A stretch of DNA of 64,000 nt. Origin: Dendrocalamus latiflorus (lineage: Eukaryota; Streptophyta; Magnoliopsida; Poales; Poaceae). Of this stretch, positions 50,028 to 61,600 are shown one piece after another. The stretch's first letter is position 1. Each line of letters begins with the position of its first letter. The notes under the pieces were generated by a model. That model did no database searches. It was not told where the DNA came from and worked only from the letters and a program-made list of their open reading frames with translations. Made by a program: the position numbers and the translations under genes. The stretch is taken from NCBI GenBank assembly GCA_017311315.1, contig CM029664.1, positions 43,592,640 to 43,656,639 of the forward strand. Direction: 5' to 3'.

Positions 50028-51855
50028 TGTAGCACTTAAAAATAATAATAAAATAACAATAATAAAAAACCTAATCAAGTGTGGCTTTAAATGGGGGACC
50101 TTCCTACTCCCTTCTTCCATAAGGCTTTTTTTCCATTTATTATTCCTCTCTCTCTCCCCGTGCGCACGACATGTGGCAGCGGTGGTTGGCGATGGTGGCG
50201 GCGGTGGCTGGTGGCAAAGGTGCGGCCGTTCGCTCGATCAAACACCGTTTTGCTCGGTCGAACAGCCGTTCACACGGCTAAACGTCGTTTCGCTTGGCCG
50301 AACGGCATTTCGTACAGCCGTGGGGCTAGCAAACTCGTTTCCTCTCCAGTCAAGTTCATCTCCCGTTATTCCTTTATCAAATTCATCTGTATCTGATCGG
50401 TTGCCTTCCATTCCATCCTATAGGTTCGCACGCAGCTGTTAAGGGAGCAGTTGGGCAATTGCACATTTCAGATCCATCGTGCAACGTGTCCGTCGAGCGT
50501 GCTCAAGGCAAGTACCTCGTGGCCGTAACCTGTCCTTTCGCACATTACCGTTTCATAATTATTTGTCACCATTAGCTTCGTATTCGATTATTTCACTGTA
50601 TTGATTACCAGTTGTGTGTTGTTTGTAGAATTAGATAGATTCTAATGCGCTGGGCTAGTTAGTGTTGTACGCTTGTAGTTGGTATAATGCTCGACTATAG
50701 AATTCATACTTAGTTAGGGATTGGAATGAATGCTTAAATTGTTGATGGGGTAGTGTATAAGCATGTTCAAATCTAAGATTAACCACTAGTATCTTTTAAC
50801 ATTGGGCGTCTTATTTATGTATCTTGCTTTCATGATCCTTTAATTGTATATTATTGATTGTGAGCCTCGGCTAATTTAGTTGTGGTACATTAATCTGACT
50901 AATAATCACTCATTATATAATAAAAATTGTATGATTGACAACCCTTATGTGTCTCCTAATATCCTCTTTAGGACAGGTTTTAGTATGCTATCATCAGACC
51001 ATCGTTCTCCATCGCTTTATATCACAAATCATGCATCTCCGTTCTCAACTATATCAACCTTTTACTCTCATAGCTTTACCTTAATTCACCCTCGACTTTC
51101 TAATTACATCTTGGATAACTCACTAATAAAAGAAATGCCAGTTATCTGGCCCGGGATTACCCACATATATGGGAGATTTTCACCCACCCGGTAACGTATG
51201 GGGGTCGTGCATTCTCGTTACACAAAATATTACACCCCGTCGGCGGTTATACAATCGATGATAAGGATGTGCCTGACTATTCTCATATAACCGGATATGT
51301 GGGATGTGATCGTCGGCATCTTTGCCATAACTTGCTATAACCTGCTAAATAACAATTACTTTTAATTATATTGTTTTTGCGATCTCTGTCTCCGATATAT
51401 ATCAGTGCTTCTGATAACCTAAGTTCATTGCCTGCGTCAATTACTTGCTTACATTGCTTGTCCTTCGCATATTTTGGTTGCTTTACCTGCATTTTAGTCA
51501 CCGTGTTGCGATCGTTGTTGGGTACTTACTGAGATTTTCAAATCTCACGCTTGCTCTTTCCATTCTCAGGTAAAAAACCAGTGGAGTGATAGCAACATGC
51601 ATGAGTAGAAGCGCTCGAGTTTCACCATTGTGGCTTGTCACTATTTATGCTATTTTATTTTATTCTTCATTTGAATAGAAGTGGACCGGTCCCATGTTTC
51701 AAATATTTATTTTAGCTTCTGTTGATTATCTAATAAAGTATCTTTAAGATTTTAATTTTTTTGTGATTTATATTGTTGTTTTTATTATTTATTCTTTACT
51801 TTAACGATGATGTTTTATATTAGCATTTTAGTTTAGTTGTATATGAGGTGCTACA
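50028..51855 (+). mobile_element. Solo LTR, 1.8 kb, just upstream of the F-box gene
   Basis: Ends are tgtagcactt and gaggtgctaca, with TG...CA termini and the 8-base inverted pair tgtagcac/gtgctaca. It is flanked by a 5-base direct duplication caagc (50023-50027, 51856-51860). No coding region or second LTR copy is inside, as expected after LTR-LTR recombination. An aataaag near 51730 suggests the plus orientation. The ends look like those of Ty3/Gypsy-type LTRs, but without internal sequence the family is not certain. Confidence 0.85.
50227..50325. repeat. Imperfect 20-bp tandem repeats inside the solo LTR
   Basis: About five degenerate copies of a cgttYgctYggYcgaacRc-like unit (cgttcgctcgatcaaacac, cgttttgctcggtcgaacag, cgtttcgcttggccgaacgg). 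LTR U3 regions often hold such repeats. Confidence 0.6.
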
Positions 51856-51860
51856 CAAGC

Positions 51861-52858
51861 CGAACGGAGCAGAGCTATCTGCGTTCGTCGCAAGCTTGCA
51901 GAAAGGAGCATTATCATCATGAGTCATGACTCAGGACAGTAATTAGTACTCTGATGCTGATGAACTATGTGAGTCACGCCTCACGAATGGGACGGGCAAA
52001 CACGACTCGTTGCATTAGATTGGATCGTCATCGTTAGGTCATATGTTTAGCAGTATTTATGAAGTGATTTCAAGTCAATAAGATATTTTGAGAAGAAGAG
52101 TTCTCCGGTGAACTTTCGCCGGAGACAGGGTAGGAGACCAAACCACCACCCTGACGTCTTGAATGATGCGGATGCACGGGGCGGCGCCGTGGCCCGATGC
52201 GGTTGGCGGAGAGAACGGTTGGCCACGCCGCCGAGATTTTGTCCGTTCTGATCATCGGGCAGAGTCTAGGTGGGTGGTAGGCCAGGCCGAGCCAATATTC
52301 CAAGACTCACATGGACAAGTCAGTTCCTAGTCTTCTTTGGTGGCCAATGGTCAGTGACATGTCAAAATTGTCTATCACTTCACATGCTGTCTCGCGCTAG
52401 TAGATCCACTAGTTCTTCGACCAAAACAAAAAAGAGTTGCAATCAGGTTCCGAGGGGGAAAAACGTCTCTTTGGAAAATTACAATTTGAGAGAAAAAATC
52501 TTGACATGATCGTGATCAATCCAGGGTCTTGTCACTTCAACGGACGTCACTACTAATTACTCTTATATCCAGATCTGTAACTGAATAATTACTCCGTACT
52601 TCCGATTAAGCTACAGAGATTTGTTACCTTTTCGAAATAAAAAATGAAAAATAGTAAAAAAATGAAAACTCCATTGTATCGTCACAAAAAATACAAAAAA
52701 TAAACAAAAAACCGAAAAACCAAAAATTAAAAAATCAAAATTAAAAAGTCGATGTATTCCAAATAATTTCTAAAAGTTAGAAGTCGGAGTCATTTAAAAG
52801 AGGGCCTTAATTAGGACGCGAAGCTGTTGAATGATTACAGCTTGTTGCAGCTTTCACT
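51861..52858. other. Intergenic DNA, no gene seen
   Basis: AT-rich in its second half (52620-52750, with many caaaaa runs). No coding frame with recognisable homology. The broken ABCG gene ends at 52859. Confidence 0.5.
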
Positions 52859-52994
52859 TCACTTCCTCTTGTTCATGGAGGCGAAGCGGAGGACGAGGTA
52901 GAAGAGGACGCGGTAGAAGACGGCCCAGTCGAAAAGGTAGAGCACCATCCACCACTTGCGGCCTCCACCACGCTAATGGCGAGCTGCCGGAGGA

Positions 52995-53949
52995 CAGTGG
53001 CGGATCCAGAATTTTTAAGATAGGTGTTTGGATTTCAGAGCTAAGTTGCTCGAATACGTTGATACCGCAGTGCACCGTCATCCCCAAAACACCGATACGT
53101 GTATGTAGATATAATAAAAATACATAAATTAATGATTTCTTATAAGGAAATGGGTGATATAAGGTGAGCATAATTATATGAATTAAACAACAAATTATAG
53201 AGATAAATGAGAGTTGTATATCTTGTCGATCTTGCCTTTTTTTTACTATTTCTGCATCAGCAAGAACTGTCCATCTAAGAGAAAATTGTATGTTCCTTTT
53301 ATGAAGCAAAACAGACTAAGAAAGAAAATAAGTGAAGTGGGGTGGAGCACACTAGATCTGAAGAGAGGACGATGACAATAAATTGAAGGTGTTGCTCACT
53401 TCCCAATGGCACGCTCACTCCCAGCTACCGCGCTGCTCACTTCTTGTCACCCGCTCCCTACCTCCGTGTTCGTTATGCCACTGCTCGCTTGCCCGCGACG
53501 CCTCTCTGCTCGCCCGTGCTGCCACACGCTCACTTTGCACCATATGCTGCCTCATGTATGATTGTTGTCACATCATGGCACCATGTTCGTGTCCGCCGGT
53601 CGTCACTTGCCTCTAGCCTGCACTTCCGCCCGCTTGCCACTCGAAGGCCGAAGCCGCCTTCCACACAGACAGCCACAAGATGAGAAATGGAACAAATGTT
53701 AGGATTTTATTTACATCTTTACCTCTTTGGGCGTGAGGAGGGCTGAGGTGGAAAGAAAAATGGGTCTAACTATTACATGGGCTGCACGTGAGATATGGAG
53801 AGTACGGGCTGAATTTATTGCAGACATAAAAATATAGTTTTTACGCAACTAACAATATATACATCTAATATACCTATTATATACTTGGTATTTTATAAAA
53901 AATTTAGGTGTTCAGCTGAACACCCATGAACCATTGTAGGTCCGCCCAT
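52995..53949. mobile_element. DNA transposon insertion in the last exon of the ABCG pseudogene
   Basis: The ends cagtggcggatcc and ggtccgcccat are imperfect inverted repeats, flanked by a perfect 9-base duplication gccggagga (52986-52994, 53950-53958). A 9-base duplication points to a Mutator-type element. It splits the ABCG coding sequence between GDDILR and the KWWMV block. No transposase is seen in its 955 bases. Confidence 0.88.
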
Positions 53950-56254
53950 GCCGGAGGATATCATCGCCGGTGAGCAGACGGACCGAGGAGAAGATCCGGT
54001 CGCCACGGAACTTGTTCATGAGGAGGCCCTCATACGGGTACTTCATCGTCGAGACGGTGTTCATCCACTTCCACCCCAGCGGGATGCTGTGGCTGTTGAG
54101 GAAGTAGCCGCAGAAGAGGAAGAAGAGCGCCATGAACGCGATCACCGCCGCATACTTGAGCCAAGTCAGAGACATGCATCAACGGTTGCTGGGAACTCGT
54201 ACAAGCGGAAAACATAACTGGGCAGTTGCTTATAAAAAAGCCTTTTGTATGGAATAGATGAGCTATGTAAACTGTAAAGCCGGCCCAGACCGCCTTACTA
54301 TATGGAATCGGGCTTGGCCTAGATTAAGCAAGAACCTGCTGAAAATTGAATTACTTGGGCTTTTTATTACTATATGCACCATCGTTTGTTCGTTCGTACT
54401 CTTGAAAAAAAAATACAATAGTAGTAGTACGATGTATGTGAAATGTTTTGTGGAGATGTCTAGGATGCACTCTAGTATTTTTGGGGTTAGAAATACTCAG
54501 ATTTTTGAAGTGTTGGATCTCTATCCAACGCCCCAGATTTGGAGCATTCATATTGTTTTTTTGGGGGGTATGGGGGATCCGTTGGATGGAGATCCAACGT
54601 CGTAGATTTGTTTTTTGAGGGGGTATGGGGGATCCGTTAAATAGAGATCCAACATCCCAAAACCTGAGTGCTTCTAACCCCAAAAATACTCAAGTGCTTC
54701 TTAGCACTTTCCATGTTTTGTACTTACCCAAGGATGAAGTTTGGCACGACAGAGCTGATGAAGACGACGAAGGAGTTGGTGGAGAGGAGGGATGCGTAGA
54801 GCATGACGAGGAAGTAGACGAACTAGCCGTGGAGCCAGAGCGTGAACCAGACGATGGCGATGTACGTGGCCGACTGTAGCAGGAGGAATGGCAGGTACGT
54901 GATGAGCCCCGCGACGACATAGGCTGGCACCCGTACACATTGTGCGAGTTCTCCCTGATGAAGATGAACCTCTCCTGGATGAAGGTCGGCACAACGTCAT
55001 TGGAGGAGGAGAAGAAAACACAGACGATGAAGATGAAGAAGCTGAGGCGGTTGGTGATTCCCTACGAGTTGTCCTTGGGTTGGTGAACATGGTGGCCATC
55101 AGGAACCCCATGATGGTCAGCACCATCAGCTGCAATAGGAACAGCACCGGCGTGCACCAGATGTTGGTGAAGTTGCGACGCATCAGCACCCACACCTCCT
55201 TGACGTATGAGTTAGTGAACTTGCCACGGTGCCCCTAGCACGTTGATTGTAATGCCCCCATTTTTAGGGGTGTTATGAATCTCTCGCAACTGTCTAGGAT
55301 TGTTCATCTGCGAAGTTTTACAGTCAAGTGTATACCATTGCCAACACATGCTTAAATTCAAAAGCAAACTTTATTACAAGATAACGACTTATTAGCCAAA
55401 TTTTACAGTGGGGCGTGCGGCCTTAGATACATTACAGTACAAAAGAACACCACATGCATGCCTAAGCGGAGAACAACCCTAATTTCACAATCATCTACTT
55501 CGCAGTATTCCACCACGTCGTCCTCGTAGACTTCCTCATTTTCTTGCCATACACTTTCTGTTAATGTTTTTAGTAAGTATGAGTACAAACCACCGTACTT
55601 AACATGTCACATGGGAAAAACTATTTAAATACATGCAGGACCTTTCAAAGGATTGGAGTATAGTGGTTTTAATAATTTGTGGATACAATTTTAGTTGAAA
55701 ACAATTTTAAACACAAAGTTACAACCTTCTTAAGGAGATTGGAGTTTTAACAACTTGATTACCAATCTTTACAAATTTTCAAATCTACTTATACTTTGCT
55801 ATTAGATTCACCCATTAAACACAACTTCATTTACCGGAAGCACAGCGTATTTGAATACCATTAAATTGTGACTCTGCAGAGTTGCCCAACTTTACCCACA
55901 AGATCTCTTAACCCTCATGATTGAGCTAAGAAAACAAGACTTTTCGCTGCATAATTTTTTATATAGCCTATACCTAGTAGGGACTGTTTCCGAACAAACT
56001 CAGGTGTCCCACACCCTCGTCTGATTTGAAGCGGTCCCACTGTTGTAAATATGGTTATACCCCCCCTTCCATGCCACAAAACTCCCTCATCTCCCTCCAT
56101 TCTTTGTAGATATTAAATCGAACTTGTGTAGTTACTAAACCAGGTTTGACGAATCAACACTTGTGGTTGAGCGATCACTATGTTCTTTACTTGGTATAAG
56201 GTTCTAGTCCTTATATTTTCACCAAGTCAACTTCCATCCACAAACCCTTCACTC

Positions 56255-56395
56255 AGTGCCCATCCGCTCTATTTGGTACCCATCCGCACCATTTTAGTTC
56301 AGTGCCCATCCGCACTATTTTGGTACCCATCCGCACCAGTTTCAGTTTAATGCCCATCTGCACTGTTTCAGTGCCCATCCGCACCCCCACCTTTC
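56255..56395. repeat. Repeats of gcccatccgcac
   Basis: The motif (g/a)cccatccgcac(c/t) occurs about six times, spaced 20-25 bases apart, joined by attttggt and cagttt linkers. Confidence 0.85.
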
Positions 56396-57267
56396 CAGTC
56401 CAAGCCTCCACCCTAGGATAAAGTCATGGGACCCAACCATCTTGTGGCTTCTTGTGATATATGCTTATCCTAGAACCACTTTTGAAGTTCTACTGACAAA
56501 GTGCCAAGTCTCTTAGTAGTATAATACAATTAAGTTCCTGGACTACCATGATTATGAAAATAATATATTTAGTATTACTAAGTCTTGTCAAGGTGAGTAT
56601 GACCATCAAATTAAATATTGCTTTTTCAGGTGGTAGGATATTAGCTAATATCATGTCATTCTAAATATTTATTACACAAGAAATAACAGTGCGTAAATAA
56701 CATAATGAAAATATAGTAAATAAATAATTAAAAATGTAGGTTTAATATGATTAAAAAAACATGTGACTTGCCTTGCGGATCAATGTATTCTACAATTTCG
56801 TATTCTTCTGAGTCTTGCGCTACTTGAGCTTCTCCTTCCTGGACTAGCTGATCTTCAGTGTCGTGAACTACCGCATACCAAAAGAAAATAAATCAATTCC
56901 ATGCTCGAAGGGTTGAGCTAGGAAGAAAGAAATAAAATAAAGAAACAAAATCTAGAAAAATCAAATTATACAGGTTTGGGGATTAAAGGAGTTTGGTATG
57001 GAAAAACGGAGCTGAGGAATGGATAGACAAGTTCGAAACGATTGAAATAGATGTGTATATGTATTTTGGGGCTTCATGAACAGTAACAGGCTTGGTACTG
57101 TTCATCGTGGGTTTTACTGTCCACCGGGTTGTAGCTGCGTACTCGGAGAATTATACGAGTACTCGGGTGATCTCTGATGGCACAAGTCTTGCTCATGAGC
57201 GAAGGTATATGTGGAGTTGGAAGTCGTGGTCGTAATTGAGTATGACTGCTGTGACTGAGCACTCGGT

Positions 57268-57402
57268 GTGGTTGTAAACCGCAGCGTGGTCGTAAACCAT
57301 AGCACAGTCATAAGCCACAACGTGGTTGTAAACCATAACGTGGCTGTAAACCATAACATGGTCATAAACCATAGCGTGGTCGTAAGCCACACTGTGGTCA
57401 TA
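57268..57402. repeat. 18-bp tandem array gtggtYgtaaaccataRc
   Basis: Seven and a half units of exactly 18 bases (gtggttgtaaaccgcagc, gtggtcgtaaaccatagc, acagtcataagccacaac and so on). On the minus strand they would read as repeats of YDHxMV. The core gtggtYgtaa matches the hairpin arm in the LTRs at 22170-22802 and 26592-27571. Confidence 0.93.
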
Positions 57403-59080
57403 ACAACTCCCGAGTAGCCAAGTGTGGAGTCGACAAAGATCAGATGGTGCACGAGTTGCTACTGAGATCGGATGATGTCCGAGTAATTGCGAGGTTTGGA
57501 TAACGTCTGGGTGGCTTAATGGCATCGGATGGCGTACGAGTGGCTTAAAAGTATCGGACGACATCCGAGTGGTGTTGCTTAGGACTCAAAACGGTGTAGT
57601 TGAAGTCTCTCTCGACTGCAAGGTGGTTGGAGACTTCAAGCGGCGGAGCGGTCGGAGTTGAAGCCGGGAGCAGCTAAAGATTTCAGGCGATGGGGCAATT
57701 GGGGAATCCGTGGTCAAAACATCAATCGATGACCCTGGGTAGGTTCCTGGTGTCTGGGGGTTTCCATTTTGGGGTTCGGCGGTAGCTAGAGAGTTGGTGT
57801 TTGCCGACGGTGAGGTCTCCTCTCTCTGGGACGTTGGAATGGCATAGGGCTTAAGGACGGGTTAAGAGGATAATTGTGTTAGGATTTATGCATCTATGGG
57901 GTTAGAGAAAGCTCAGGGAAGTGGTGGCTAGGGTCAGGAATGGTTGAGCCGAGCTATCCACAGTGAGGTCTCAAGGTCGAGTGGCGGCGCTAGTCGCCAG
58001 CATGGTAAGGGGCCCGAGGGGCTAGGGCAGTGGTTTAGTGGTGCTTCTAGGAGCATAAGGGTGCTACAGGCGAGAGTAATTGGAATGTGATCGATTGAAT
58101 AAGCGGAATCGAAACTTGGCTTACTTTGAGGTCTTCGGGCGGTCGCCGGCAAGGCTCCGGTTGAAAACTCGATTGGGGTGTGGTGGCTCATTGGATGTCT
58201 GTGCAATGTCTGGAGGGGGGTCTTGGGCTTTTATAGGCCTCCCATGGCAGTTCGGCACAGGGGCAGGGCTAAGGCGACAGTGGTGCGTGGCAGAGGTCGG
58301 GAAGGTACAGGAGGGTGCGGCGCGGCTAGGAGAGGGGTGGTATAGGCTACCTCGGGTGCGGCGTTGCGATGGTCAAAAGGTGATGTGTTGTGTTAGGCAG
58401 TGGCTGTGAGAGAATGAGAGCAGAGACATAGTAGGGAAGTCGGCAAGGCGGCGGTGTGTGAGTGAGAGCAAAGAGAAAACAGGGTGGCCGGCAGGGCGGT
58501 ATGGTTTACGACAATGAAGGAAGGGCGTAGGGTGACTTGAGCTAGCAGAGGGGAGGTACGAGTTGTCTCGGGCATAGCATTTGCGGCGGTCAAAAGTGGT
58601 TAGAGGCGAGTCAGGTCGACGGTGAGAGGATTAGGGTAGAGAAAACGAATTTAGATGGCAGGGGTGAATTTGCTATGGCGGCTTGACAAGGTGGGAGCTG
58701 CGGCTGTCAAAAAGTGTATCCGATGTCAGGGCGGTCGTACACTGATTGGCAGCAGCTGGCGGGGCGGCAAAGTGGTTTGCGGCGCAAGTTAGTCGGCCGA
58801 GAGGAAAACAGAGTGCGGGAATGATGAGGTGGTACGAGCTCTGACCAGTTGGCAGGGGCGTGGTAGTGGCGGGAAAGCGTGGGTGCAGAGGGAAAGACTG
58901 GGCGGTGGTGAAAAAGATCGGCATCGATGATAACAGTGCCCACGCAAAAACGTTTCAAGGAAATGATGCGGCAGGGAGATTGAGGTTTGAATGGTTGGAA
59001 TAGATATGGAATTTGGCTAGAATTCTCAAGAAATCAAATTCAAACAAGGATTTAAATTATTTTTGAAATTTTGGTTTTGT

Positions 59081-59310
59081 TTCATTGACATCCGCTGGGG
59101 GACGTGCTGCTCATCGGCGTGGACGTCCCCATCACGATCTCCGGCATGTACCTGTGGAACCCCAACGACAAGCTGCATGCGATCGATCAGGCAGTGCGCA
59201 AGCACGAGTCAATTTCTACAAAATCTTCACGAATCAAATGCACAATGAACAACGTTTCTTGTGCACCTTGGAGGGTTGTGTACTTGTGTGACCTGCTGTT
59301 TTGCTCTTTT
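59081..59310 (+). other. Short plus-strand coding-like segment of unknown origin
   Basis: At about 59095-59215 the plus strand has an open, GC-rich, codon-like stretch (VDVPITISGMYLWNPNDKLH) unlike the surrounding sequence and not part of the ABCG gene. I do not recognise the protein. It may be a host gene fragment carried in by an insertion. Confidence 0.3.
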
Positions 59311-61289
59311 TTGGGGCGTTGGGACGGAGTGAACTGCGCGCCGCTCAATGGAGATTGGAGTGCTGGCTCCGGAGGCTGTGATCAAAATCCTAGCCACCGG
59401 GCAACGAGACCGACGTCGGGGGGATACTGGACACGATGGAGAGCGCCTTGGTGGTGGCCGTGAGCTTGAGCGGCTTGAGGACGGTGAGGCAGAACTTGGC
59501 GAGAGCCTTGACACCGAACTCTGACTACTCGTACTCCTGGATGACGTCGAGGAGGTGCTCGATGGAGCTCTCCCCCTTGGGCACCTTGTGGCCCATGCGG
59601 CCAAGGTGCACCATGCACGGTGACCTCCTTGGGCCCGCCACTGTACATGAGCTGGCCGCGCGCCGGGATGATGAGCTGGTCGAGCAGCAGCAGGATCCGC
59701 GACGACGGCTGGTCGATGGTGAGCAGAGCACCACGCTGCTCCCCGCGCACGCGACGTCGTGCACCTTCTCGATCACGCTGTGCGCGCTCGTCGAGTCTAG
59801 CCCCAATGTCGGCACGTCAAGGAACAGCAGCACTGGCCCGTGGATGATGCCCACGCCGATCGAGACCGGCGCTCGCCGCCAGACACCCCCCTCGTGCCCT
59901 CATCCTTGATGTATGTGTTTCTTGATGTCTGCACCACTTATGCTATCACGGAATATATACACACACGCGCACGCGCCTCTATATTCTGTTTCTTCTGGCA
60001 GAGTACGGAATCTATTGTATAGCATGCAAGGTTAATTACCGTGAGACCGAGCTGCTCGATGAGGTTCTCGACGCGGTCACACAGAACTTCTTGTCGGAGG
60101 CGGAGACGGCGGAGCCGAGGCGGAAGTCAGCGGTGAACATGAGCGTCTTGTGGACGATTTCGTGGACGGTGAGCATCAGGAAGAGGCAGTCGTCTTGCAT
60201 GACGTAGGCGGAGGAGCGCTTGATGAGGCTGGGGTTCATCTCGACACCGTCGAGCGCCACGCGGCCGTCGAGGCTTGGAACGTCGACTTGCCAGCGCCGC
60301 TGGGCCCCATCACAACAGTGATGCAGCCCTTGGGCGCCTACCCGTGATCTCGTGCAGCAGGTCCACATCCTTCTTCTCCCACTCGCCATCGGCGCCGCGC
60401 TGCTTCTTGACGATCGTGGAAGTCAGGCTGGTGAACTCTAGCCCGCTGGTGAAGCCGAACCAGCCACCGTTCGTCGCCGGTTTCTCCGACTGTGCCAAGT
60501 CTATCACCATCTCCATGTTCCGGTGGCCACCGTGCCGGTGGTTCTGCTGCGCCATGGTGTGCATGCACTAGTCTAGCTGCCACTACTATAAAAAGGTTTA
60601 TATTAGACGTCTCATCACAGACAGTTGACCAAAATCGTTAGTATTAAATGCCATCACAGCCGGTGTTGCTGCTAGCGCCGTCTGTGTTACCAAGAACTGT
60701 CTGTGATATCACAGATGGTTGTAATAAAAACCGTTTGTGATATGTTTTCTGCTTCGTAATTCTCTAAAATTTCATAATCTCCCATTTGAGTTGAGTAGGA
60801 TTCCATTCTGAAGCACCTTTAGTAAAATGGACATAACTTTTGCATACAATGTCCGTTTACGATGTTCTTATACTCATTGGAAAGTTAATGATGAGTTTGA
60901 TAAAAAAAAAACTAGACTAAGCTAGTCGCCCTCTTAGATCTCCCAAAATTAGCCATCTTTAACCCCAAATTTGTGTTGCAAGTTTTTGGTTTCTGTTTTT
61001 ACTAAAAATTTCGATCTTCCCTGCGAAATTTGGGGTTTGCTTCAACTGCAAAGTTGTAGATCGCATTGGAACCTTTCAAATGAGTATATATAAGACATAT
61101 AAAACTTTGCTATTTTACCTTTGAAGAAATTTTAAAATCTTCCGCACACGATACATACCTATTTTAGATTATGATGCCTGGGCACCAAGGAGCACTCATT
61201 ATTTATACTACATACATCGTAGACAATTTTAGCTACCAACCGTCTGTGATAATCTGACTGCTGGGCCCGTCGATCCTCCCCAACCCAAT

Positions 61290-61447
61290 CCTAGCCAATA
61301 GAAACCCACTAACCCCACCCCATGGATCATAGCTCCACCTCTCCGTCCCCGCGTTAAAAATTTTTGTACTCTCGCCTCTCTCTCTCCCCTATAAATACTT
61401 ACCCAAATTCAGCCTCTTTGCCTTTCTCCTCCTCGACTCTTACCCTA
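61290..61447 (+). promoter_or_regulatory. Captured histone H3 promoter and leader
   Basis: CCAAT box at 61295, TATA box (tataaata) at 61390 and a C/T-rich leader lie in the order and spacing of a plant H3 promoter, directly before the H3-like frame. Activity is unknown. Confidence 0.6.
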
Positions 61448-61600
61448 ATAGCTCACACGAAGCAGACGACGCGCAAGTCTACGGGAGGCAAGGCGCTGTG
61501 GAAGCAACTGGCTACTAAGGCGACGCTCAAGTCAACGCTGACGATTGCGGGTGTCAAAGACATCCAACTCGTGCACTACATTAGGGGCAAGAGAGCCTAG
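61448..61600 (+). pseudogene. Captured histone H3 with large internal in-frame deletion
   Basis: The frame encodes an H3 tail (TKQTTRKSTGGKA, KQLATKA, through about residue 36). It then jumps directly to the C-terminal end (KDIQLVHYIRGKRA, corresponding to about residues 122-135), so most of the histone fold is missing. The start codon is ATA instead of ATG, and several changes look like C-to-T or G-to-A (Arg2 to His, Ala to Thr). Residues equivalent to Lys4, 9, 14, 18, 23, 27 and Ser10/28 are retained. Promoter-like sequence (ccaat at 61295-61299, tataaata at 61390-61397) and 3' UTR-like sequence (to about 61840) lie on either side, so a whole H3 gene was probably captured and then deleted internally. 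Confidence 0.9.

Larger units (their letters stand above)
55248..59080. mobile_element. Probable LTR-retroelement remnant inserted in the ABCG linker
   Basis: ABCG homology is interrupted here. The left edge tgtaatgcccccatttttag looks like the start of a Gypsy-type LTR. The interior holds short tandem repeats at 56255-56395 and 57268-57402 and GC-rich sequence at 57600-58970 without recognisable coding. The right edge is not clear and no target duplication was found, so both identity and the end near 59080 are tentative. Confidence 0.45.
52859..60555 (-). pseudogene. ABCG (WBC) half-size transporter, broken by frameshifts and insertions
   Basis: Order on the minus strand: N terminus (60555-60340, from MAQQNHRHGG), Walker A (GPSGAGKST, about 60312-60286) followed by a short deletion, Q-loop region (SSAYVMQDDCLF), an intron (about 60039-59906), signature (VSGGERR), Walker B in which the catalytic Glu is Val (LLFLDVPTLGLDST), an H-loop where His is Asp (TIDQPSSRI), then a linker. 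After an insertion (about 55248-59080) the membrane domain resumes at 55235-54720 (KFTNSYVKEVWVLMRRNF, FIQERFIFIREN), then 54175-53960 (FFLFCGYFLNSHSIPLGWKW, TMKYPYEGLLMN). After a second insertion the C-terminal end is at 52970-52859 (RKWWMVLYLFDWAVFYR...MNKRK). Many frame changes occur. The sequence resembles the RCN1/ABCG5-like group of rice, from memory. It cannot encode a working transporter. Confidence 0.92.

Noticed and set aside
48463..50035. Several long open frames on both strands overlapping the F-box gene
   Set aside because: GC-rich third positions remove stops from the other frames; only the frame 49772-48516 has conserved F-box/kelch-like features.
54351..54683. Tandem-like ggatccgtt(g/a)atagagatccaac blocks next to the ABCG exon
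   Set aside because: Two or three loosely repeated copies in an intron of the pseudogene; no coding or clear transposon ends, so not listed as a feature.
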